Part shown: one piece after another, positions 8,299-12,482 of the stretch | Numbering within the stretch: position 1 is the first letter of the stretch | Layout: the number at the start of each line of letters is the position of its first letter | NCBI GenBank assembly: GCA_002482685.1 | Contig: DLGL01000103.1 | Coordinates: forward strand, 35,545 to 48,026 | DNA from: Bacteriovoracaceae bacterium UBA7695 | GTDB lineage: Bacteria; Bdellovibrionota; Bacteriovoracia; Bacteriovoracales; Bacteriovoracaceae | Length of the DNA: 12,482 nucleotides | Reading direction: 5' to 3' | Program-made: the position numbers and the translations under genes | The notes under the pieces: model-generated | Database searches by the model: none | Seen by the model: only the letters and a program-made list of their open reading frames with translations | What the model was told of the DNA's origin: nothing

Positions 8299-9144
8299 TT
8301 ATTGCGAGAGAACGACCTCTACGAAAAAACTGCCGATTGCACTTTCAAAAGGAATCACAACAATTGAGCCATTAGAGAGAGTTTTAAGAGAATGCTCTTT
8401 TCCAGATACCACCGAAGGGATGGCCGTCTTTATTCCATATCCCTTCTGGTTAAGTTCTACTTTTGCGTTCCCAAAAACCATGTTGGTTATCTCTCCTGCA
8501 CCATCAATAAGATCATTAGTGATTTCCGTGCACTCTTCGCCAAGCATCGATGACATGATGGCAAGAAAAGTTTTCTCGGGAAAACTTATGACTACTGAAC
8601 CATTAAAAGACTCGCTCACAATTCCAATGACTCCAGAGATATCTCCGAAATTTTTTTCATCATTATTTTTTAAGTACATTTTTCCGGGTCTGGCATCGAT
8701 AGAAGCCTGGATTTTAAGAACATGTATCGTGGCAGATAAAAATGGATTGATGAAATCGGTGTCGAGTTTTCTTTTACTCACAAGGCCAAAATCCAAAAGT
8801 GCCGAGTGTAAGCTTTTTGCCTCAACAAAAGCAAGGTTAAGACCTCTTTGAATTAAAAAAACTCTGAGGGGATTTTTAACATTCAAAAACCTGACGAATC
8901 TATTTCTTTTTTTCAAATCCTGCTGAATTCTAAGCAAAACTCGCTGCCAGTCGTTTCCAAGGAAAGCGATGTTTTCGCAATTTACAATGACATGGGGAAA
9001 AGGATCACTGAGGAGTTTCTGGATTTCCTCTTCAAAAGATCCCAGGTCATTCGTTTCACATGGACCAATCAGGCGAAGGGTTAAATATCCTTCGGCAGGA
9101 ATAAGTTGCCAAACTGCCTCTACCTTAATGTTTTCTGCTCCCAT
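8299..9144 (-). CDS. STAS-CheX fusion, putative chemotaxis phosphatase
   Basis: A 281-residue cytoplasmic protein joining two domains. The N-terminal part (about 8-108) has the STAS pattern: LTLRLIG strand, VIVNCENIAFL strand, a long helix, then VRFLNVKNPLRVFLIQRGL. The position that is the phosphorylated serine in SpoIIAA-type STAS proteins appears as N64-D65, so serine phosphorylation there is unlikely. The C-terminal part (about 128-281) is a CheX phosphatase domain: DFINPFL opening, GKMYLK, FPEKTF, then the catalytic E-x-x-N pair E218/N221 in GAGEITNMVFGNAK. CheX proteins dephosphorylate CheY-P. It is clearly paralogous to the free CheX at 9269-9769. The ATG at 9144 has AGAGG four bases upstream. 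It lies upstream of cheA on the same strand across 168 bases; whether they share a transcript is unclear. Confidence 0.85.
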   Translation of the reverse strand: MGAENIKVEAVWQLIPAEGYLTLRLIGPCETNDLGSFEEEIQKLLSDPFPHVIVNCENIAFLGNDWQRVLLRIQQDLKKRNRFVRFLNVKNPLRVFLIQRGLNLAFVEAKSLHSALLDFGLVSKRKLDTDFINPFLSATIHVLKIQASIDARPGKMYLKNNDEKNFGDISGVIGIVSESFNGSVVISFPEKTFLAIMSSMLGEECTEITNDLIDGAGEITNMVFGNAKVELNQKGYGIKTAIPSVVSGKEHSLKTLSNGSIVVIPFESAIGSFFVEVVLSQ

Positions 9145-9242
9145 AAAACCTCTAAAAGCATCTTAATTAAGCGATGTTCTATTCAAATGTGAAAGACATT
9201 AAGAAATCCAAACATCTCCAACGAGGTATCTAAACAATCAAT

Positions 9243-9250
9243 GACGATAA
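9243..9250 (+). promoter_or_regulatory. Sigma-28-like -10 element ahead of cheX
   Basis: GACGATAA matches seven of eight bases of the FliA -10 consensus GCCGATAA and ends 18 bases before the cheX ATG, leaving a short leader that still includes the ribosome binding site. No TAAA-type -35 lies at the usual distance (a TAAAC is present but several bases too close). The divergent gap 9145-9268 is 124 bases long and holds nothing else I can assign with confidence apart from the two ribosome binding sites and a short AT palindrome. Confidence 0.25.
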
Positions 9251-9268
9251 TAGTTCAAAGAAGGAATT

Positions 9269-9769
9269 ATGCATAAAGTGGATATGTCATTTTTGAGGCC
9301 ATTTATAGACGGGACTAAACACACATTTTTCATCCAGGCCCGGGTGAAAGTCACAGAAGGAAAGCCCTATCTTAAAGAAAAGACCTTAACCGGACTTTCC
9401 ATTCATATTGCAGGTGTCGTGAAAATTTTCTCTCAGAATTTTAGAGGCATGATTTGTTTAGCCTTCCCTGCCCAAACCTTTCTTAATCTAATGGAGCGAC
9501 TCCTTGACGAAAAACATGAAAAAATCTCACCCGAAATAGCTGATGGGGCCGGAGAAATGATGAATATGATTTTTGGATATGCCAAGCAGGTACTCAATGA
9601 ACGGGGGCACAGTCTTGAGAAAGCCTTACCAGAAATTTTTTACGGCAACACAATTGAGATTCACAATAAAAACAACGATCCCATAATCATATTACCATTT
9701 CAAAGTACCCTAGGTGATTTCCAACTAGAAATCACCTTTAATAAGATTAAGGAGAACAAACATGTTTGA
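9269..9769 (+). CDS. cheX: CheX, CheY-P phosphatase
   Basis: A single CheX domain of 166 residues, predicted to dephosphorylate CheY-P and so end the chemotactic signal. Visible family features: a FLRPFIDG opening, GKPYLKE at 31-37, AGVVKIF strand, FPAQTF at 66-71, and the catalytic pair E96/N99 in GAGEMMNMIFGYAK. The last 20 residues before the end include the ILPFQSTLGDF strand. It aligns along its whole length with the C-terminal domain of the STAS-CheX protein encoded divergently, so the two are paralogs. The ATG at 9269 follows AAGAAGG with short spacing; the next methionine (residue 6) has no ribosome binding site. The stop overlaps the start of the following cheY by eight bases, making that CheY the obvious substrate. 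Confidence 0.9.
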   Translation: MHKVDMSFLRPFIDGTKHTFFIQARVKVTEGKPYLKEKTLTGLSIHIAGVVKIFSQNFRGMICLAFPAQTFLNLMERLLDEKHEKISPEIADGAGEMMNMIFGYAKQVLNERGHSLEKALPEIFYGNTIEIHNKNNDPIIILPFQSTLGDFQLEITFNKIKENKHV

Positions 9770-10154
9770 TTTAAAAACAAAGGTTCTCATCGTCGATGAC
9801 ATGTCGACCATGAGAAAGATGGTTATCAAGGCCTGTAAAACAATTGGCTTTTCTGACTTCGTTGAAGCTGTAGATGGAAGACAGGCCTGGGAAACGATAG
9901 GTTCGGTTCCAGGAATAGGACTTATCATATCGGACTGGAACATGCCAAATTGCACAGGCATTGATCTTCTGAAGCGCCTAAGGGTAGACGCTCGTTTCAA
10001 GCACATTCCTTTTCTTTTGGTAACAGCTGAAGCAGAAAAGCATCAAATAGTTGAAGCTGTCAAAGCAGGCTGCTCCGGTTATGTGATAAAGCCCTTTACT
10101 GCGGAAAGTATAAATCAAAAGCTTGAAGAAGCCCATAAGAGATTAATCAAATGA
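9762..10154 (+). CDS. cheY: CheY, response regulator paired with CheX
   Basis: A free receiver of 130 residues closely resembling classical CheY. It has D12-D13, phospho-acceptor D58 in SDWNMP, T65-G66, switch T88 followed by A89, the signalling tyrosine Y107 in SGYVIKPF, and K110. The DWNMP form matches E. coli CheY better than the cheY in the main operon (DWEMP), so this copy is a good candidate for the flagellar switch ligand; that assignment is inference. The ATG at 9762 lies within the end of cheX (8-base overlap), with AAGGAG seven bases upstream inside cheX. Its stop overlaps the next gene's start as ATGA. This tight packing suggests CheX, CheY and the HD-GYP-like protein are made together. 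Confidence 0.93.
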   Translation: MFDLKTKVLIVDDMSTMRKMVIKACKTIGFSDFVEAVDGRQAWETIGSVPGIGLIISDWNMPNCTGIDLLKRLRVDARFKHIPFLLVTAEAEKHQIVEAVKAGCSGYVIKPFTAESINQKLEEAHKRLIK

Positions 10155-11539
10155 AAACAGGCTCAATTCTTCATCTTGGTCTTGATAGTCATTCCTTTCA
10201 AATCATCGAAGGTAAATTTCCTGACTTTAAGTTTGAGGCGATGACCTTTGATGAAGATGACCTCATTGTTGAGCGACAAGGTCATATAGATTACATCTTT
10301 TGTGGGTATCCATCTGATGCAGTTTCTTTAATTGAGGTAGCACAGACACTACGTCTGCAATACTCAGCATCTCATATTGTTCTTATTTCGGATAAAAAAG
10401 TTCCCTACAACAAAAAAGATTTGATTAAAAATGGTTTCAACGATGTATTCTTTTTTCCGACAGATAAAACAATCTTTGAGAATACTTTAGAGAGTCTAAA
10501 ATCAAAACAAGCCGGCAGTAAAATGCCTTTTGTCCCCATAAAAGTCAGCGATCTTATAAATATTGAAGATTTTGATATTCCTGCTTATGTGTATCTTCCG
10601 GCAAACGATCGCTATGTCCCATTCAATGCCAGTGGTGCAAAGATTGAAGAACATAAAAAGAGAAAGATGGAAGAGATGAATCTCACAACACTGCATATTT
10701 ATGAAAGTGATTTACCTCAGTTTTATCAATGTTATGCCAACAGTATAAAGGCGATTCAAAACTCAGATAAATTATCTGAAACTGAGAAGCGTAATATCCT
10801 TAAAGTTATTATCAGAGAACTGATTGCAGATTTGTTTACTGAAGAAGTTTCTGGTTATAACAAGAGCTTGAAAGTAAATGAATCATGTAAAGAGATCATT
10901 ATGGCCTACATCCAATCCTCGAAAGATACAGTGGCCTGGTATAATAAAATGATGAGCCTTGGCGGTGAGCAGGAAGAATTCTATACCCACTCTGCAAATG
11001 CAATGATTGCCACTACACTTTTTGCCATAGGTTTAGGTTTTAGTATGAGTAGTATTGAATCATTGGCAATAGCTAGCCTAATGCATGACATCGGTCTGTC
11101 GCGAATCCCCATTGAATTGTTGGAAGCCGATTATAATGATTTGAGTCCCGAAAACAAACTCATCTACAGCAAACATCCAGAACTCTCAATTGAAACACTC
11201 AAAGAAAAAAAAGTTGTATTGACTGAACTATCTTTTAAAATCATTCTTCAGCAACATGAAAGGTTCGATGGGCTAGGCTATCCAAATGGAATATCGGGAG
11301 CTCAGGTATGCAAAGAAGCTCAGATTTTAAATCTTATAAACACGATGCTTAAAAAGATGACAGTTTTACCAAAGAAAAAAATGATTACATTCAAAGAGGC
11401 ATTTGAGAAGTTCCGTGGGGATTACATTAGTAATCCATCAAACTGTATAATTAACCCCACCTTACTGAATGAGGTTAATGCACTCTTTAATCCTAAAGCA
11501 TCAAAGATTAACGAAGATTCGGAGGTTTCAAGTGCATAG
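10151..11539 (+). CDS. Degenerate HD-GYP protein with receiver-like N-terminus
   Basis: A 462-residue cytoplasmic protein. Residues about 1-120 have the alternating pattern of a receiver domain but lack its active site: the phospho-acceptor position is glycine in IFCGYPSD and the lysine position falls in FFFPTD. A middle region (about 125-240) is unrecognised. The C-terminal domain (about 255-450) is HD-GYP: E276/H280, H312-D313, H342, then H369-E370-x-x-D373 and G376-Y377-P378. Against HD-GYP c-di-GMP phosphodiesterases, two expected metal ligands are replaced, Q368 for the first histidine of HHE and N397 for the aspartate of the VAD motif, and HDIGK reads HDIGL. Catalysis is therefore doubtful, while nucleotide or partner binding remains possible. 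The start overlaps the cheY stop by four bases, so it is co-expressed with CheX and CheY. Confidence 0.85.
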   Translation: MKTGSILHLGLDSHSFQIIEGKFPDFKFEAMTFDEDDLIVERQGHIDYIFCGYPSDAVSLIEVAQTLRLQYSASHIVLISDKKVPYNKKDLIKNGFNDVFFFPTDKTIFENTLESLKSKQAGSKMPFVPIKVSDLINIEDFDIPAYVYLPANDRYVPFNASGAKIEEHKKRKMEEMNLTTLHIYESDLPQFYQCYANSIKAIQNSDKLSETEKRNILKVIIRELIADLFTEEVSGYNKSLKVNESCKEIIMAYIQSSKDTVAWYNKMMSLGGEQEEFYTHSANAMIATTLFAIGLGFSMSSIESLAIASLMHDIGLSRIPIELLEADYNDLSPENKLIYSKHPELSIETLKEKKVVLTELSFKIILQQHERFDGLGYPNGISGAQVCKEAQILNLINTMLKKMTVLPKKKMITFKEAFEKFRGDYISNPSNCIINPTLLNEVNALFNPKASKINEDSEVSSA

Positions 11540-11691
11540 GGGAAGATGAGCAATTAGTTAGAAACTTTCGACTTCACACCAAAAATTTACTAGATCTCCC
11601 TTTAGCATCACTCGCTTCCTTTACTTCTGATCTCATTCACTGCACAGATATCGTTTCTGAAGCAAATGCGGCTTTCTGTGCCATTGTCTAA
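11532..11691 (+). pseudogene. Possible frameshifted small gene after the HD-GYP gene
   Basis: A GTG at 11532 follows GGAGG at ideal spacing inside the end of the HD-GYP gene, but its frame stops after five codons (TGA at 11547-11549). The +1 frame is open from 11512 to the TAA at 11689-11691, giving 49 codons from 11542 (beginning EDEQLVRNFRLHTKNLLDLP), yet that frame contains no ATG, GTG or TTG. Removing one base between 11538 and 11542 would join the start to the open frame and yield a protein of about 52 residues. I do not recognise the product. It may be a decayed gene, a programmed frameshift, a sequencing error or simple chance in a short stretch. Confidence 0.3.
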
Positions 11692-11696
11692 AATCC

Positions 11697-11734
11697 TCTT
11701 TCGAAAACTCACATTTCTGAGAGTCTTCGAAAGA
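11697..11734 (-). terminator. Hairpin between convergent genes, probable terminator of the membrane-protein gene
   Basis: Two 14-base arms (11697-11710 and 11721-11734) around a 10-base loop (11711-11720), including TTCGAA in each arm. In minus-strand RNA all 14 positions pair, one as G-U; in plus-strand RNA the same position is an A-C mismatch, which favours a role on the minus strand. It lies 19 bases after the membrane-protein stop. The following tract is only AUUUUAG, so it is not a textbook intrinsic terminator. The rest of 11540-11753 holds the start-less open frame and nothing else I recognise. Confidence 0.5.
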
Positions 11735-11753
11735 TAGAATCTATTCTTTCAAC

Positions 11754-12482
11754 TTAAACAGCGTGTGCTCTCAAGGCCGCAGTCCGACGAACGATTGGTG
11801 AATGCAGATTTGCACGTGACCCAAGCATCCCTCCACCAATGGCCGCAAAAACACTCAGCACTACTATTGAGAACAAGCTCCAACCTGTCGTACGGATCGC
11901 CCTTCCCGCAGCGATTTTTGCATCATCCATATATTGATTAATGTCAGCTCGGTATTGGTTCAAACGAACGTCAGCTTCAGCGGGAGTGATTCCGGCCTGA
12001 AGAGCAAGATAGTTTTTAGCACCCTCTGTATTTCCGCGCATAAGACGATTCGCTAATCCCATGGCCACCACTCGTGGCTCTGAACGGAGATTGAGATCGG
12101 CCATACGATCTTCAAACATTTCTGAGATGACTGGAGACTGCATCGCTTTCTCCGTTCCTGCACCGATCATCTTGGCAGAAGCACCTACTACGGTGCCGGC
12201 AGCTCTACCGGCAGCACCAAGACCCATAATGGTTTGATAAAGAAAGAATCCAAGGAAAAGAGTTGCGATAAGAATTCCTTGAGCTGATCCGACGCGCGCA
12301 ATCCGAAAACTTGCCACTCGAGCCGAGTAATAACTCCCCATGAAGATAGATATGACCGAAGCGGCCATGAACCATATGCCGCTGAACATACCCGCGCTTT
12401 GTGCTGTTGTATCTTCATCCATTCCGATTCCACCCATCGCCATTCCAAGACCAAGAAGACCCAACATCGTCAGCATGGCCAC
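11754..12482 (-). CDS. Multi-pass membrane protein of unknown function, N-terminus outside the window
   Basis: The frame is open to the right edge. The first codon seen is GTG, but the first hydrophobic stretch begins at once, so the true start is probably beyond the window. In 242 visible residues there are four likely membrane segments: about 3-20, 31-52, 65-89 and 201-221. Between the third and fourth lies a charged, helix-rich region of roughly 100 residues. The end is basic (RR, RAHAV). Glycine-rich helices and the layout TMLG, then GIWFMAAS, then GSYYSAR, then a segment after GSAQG recall small integral membrane proteins annotated as PhnA-like or YrzE/TIGR04086-like; this is a resemblance from memory, not a match. 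It converges with the cheX operon and shows no link to chemotaxis. Confidence 0.7.
   Translation of the reverse strand: MAMLTMLGLLGLGMAMGGIGMDEDTTAQSAGMFSGIWFMAASVISIFMGSYYSARVASFRIARVGSAQGILIATLFLGFFLYQTIMGLGAAGRAAGTVVGASAKMIGAGTEKAMQSPVISEMFEDRMADLNLRSEPRVVAMGLANRLMRGNTEGAKNYLALQAGITPAEADVRLNQYRADINQYMDDAKIAAGRAIRTTGWSLFSIVVLSVFAAIGGGMLGSRANLHSPIVRRTAALRAHAV

Noticed and set aside
8258..8851. A 197-codon plus-strand open frame
   Set aside because: It lies antisense to the STAS-CheX gene, whose protein has clear family motifs; the plus-strand translation shows no recognisable domain.
9162..9171. Palindrome CTTAATTAAG ahead of the STAS-CheX start
   Set aside because: Only ten bases, all AT apart from the ends; the flanks extend the symmetry imperfectly (CATC/CGATG with a bulge). 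Too weak to call an operator.
1..12482. CRISPR array, tRNA/rRNA gene, insertion sequence or phage element
   Set aside because: I saw no regularly spaced repeats, no tRNA or rRNA-like segments, and no transposase, integrase or terminal inverted repeats.

Overview
The window is a chemotaxis signalling locus from a bacterium, almost certainly Gram-negative and flagellated, with low-to-moderate GC (roughly 40-45% by eye). Using the CheX phosphatase family instead of CheZ, a large CheA carrying its own receiver domain, a soluble multi-PAS receptor and HD-GYP-type proteins would fit a Bdellovibrio/Bacteriovorax-like or other deltaproteobacterial lineage. That placement is inference: no rRNA or taxonomic marker lies in the window.

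Layout. Minus strand, read from 8130 down to 1: cheA (Hpt-Hpt-kinase-CheW-CheW-REC), cheW, a soluble PAS-PAS-PAS chemoreceptor, cheB, cheY, cheR and, after an 86-base gap, the start of a single-domain response regulator that runs off the left edge. Genes from cheA to cheR overlap or are separated by at most 39 bases, so they look like one operon. Directly upstream on the same strand, behind a 168-base gap holding a candidate cheA promoter, lies a STAS-CheX fusion gene (8299-9144). Divergently, on the plus strand, a second operon encodes CheX, CheY and a degenerate HD-GYP protein with a receiver-like N-terminus (9269-11539); all three genes overlap by 4-8 bases. A gene-poor 214-base stretch (11540-11753) follows. 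It holds a start-less open frame that looks like a frameshifted small gene and a strong hairpin. The right edge is a convergent, incomplete gene for a multi-pass membrane protein unrelated to chemotaxis.

How the parts fit. The cytoplasmic receptor, with one Aer-like PAS (probable flavin/redox sensor) between two near-duplicate PAS domains, would control CheA through CheW. CheA has two phosphorylatable His sites feeding CheB, two free CheY proteins and its own receiver. CheR and CheB set receptor methylation. No CheZ, CheC or CheD is visible, so signal termination would fall to two CheX-type phosphatases, one fused to a STAS domain. The CheX-CheY-HD-GYP operon looks like a compact output module: a phosphorylatable CheY, its probable phosphatase, and an HD-GYP protein that keeps the GYP motif but has lost two predicted metal ligands and so may bind c-di-GMP or a partner rather than hydrolyse. 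The STAS-CheX fusion and this output module are the least conventional parts of the window.
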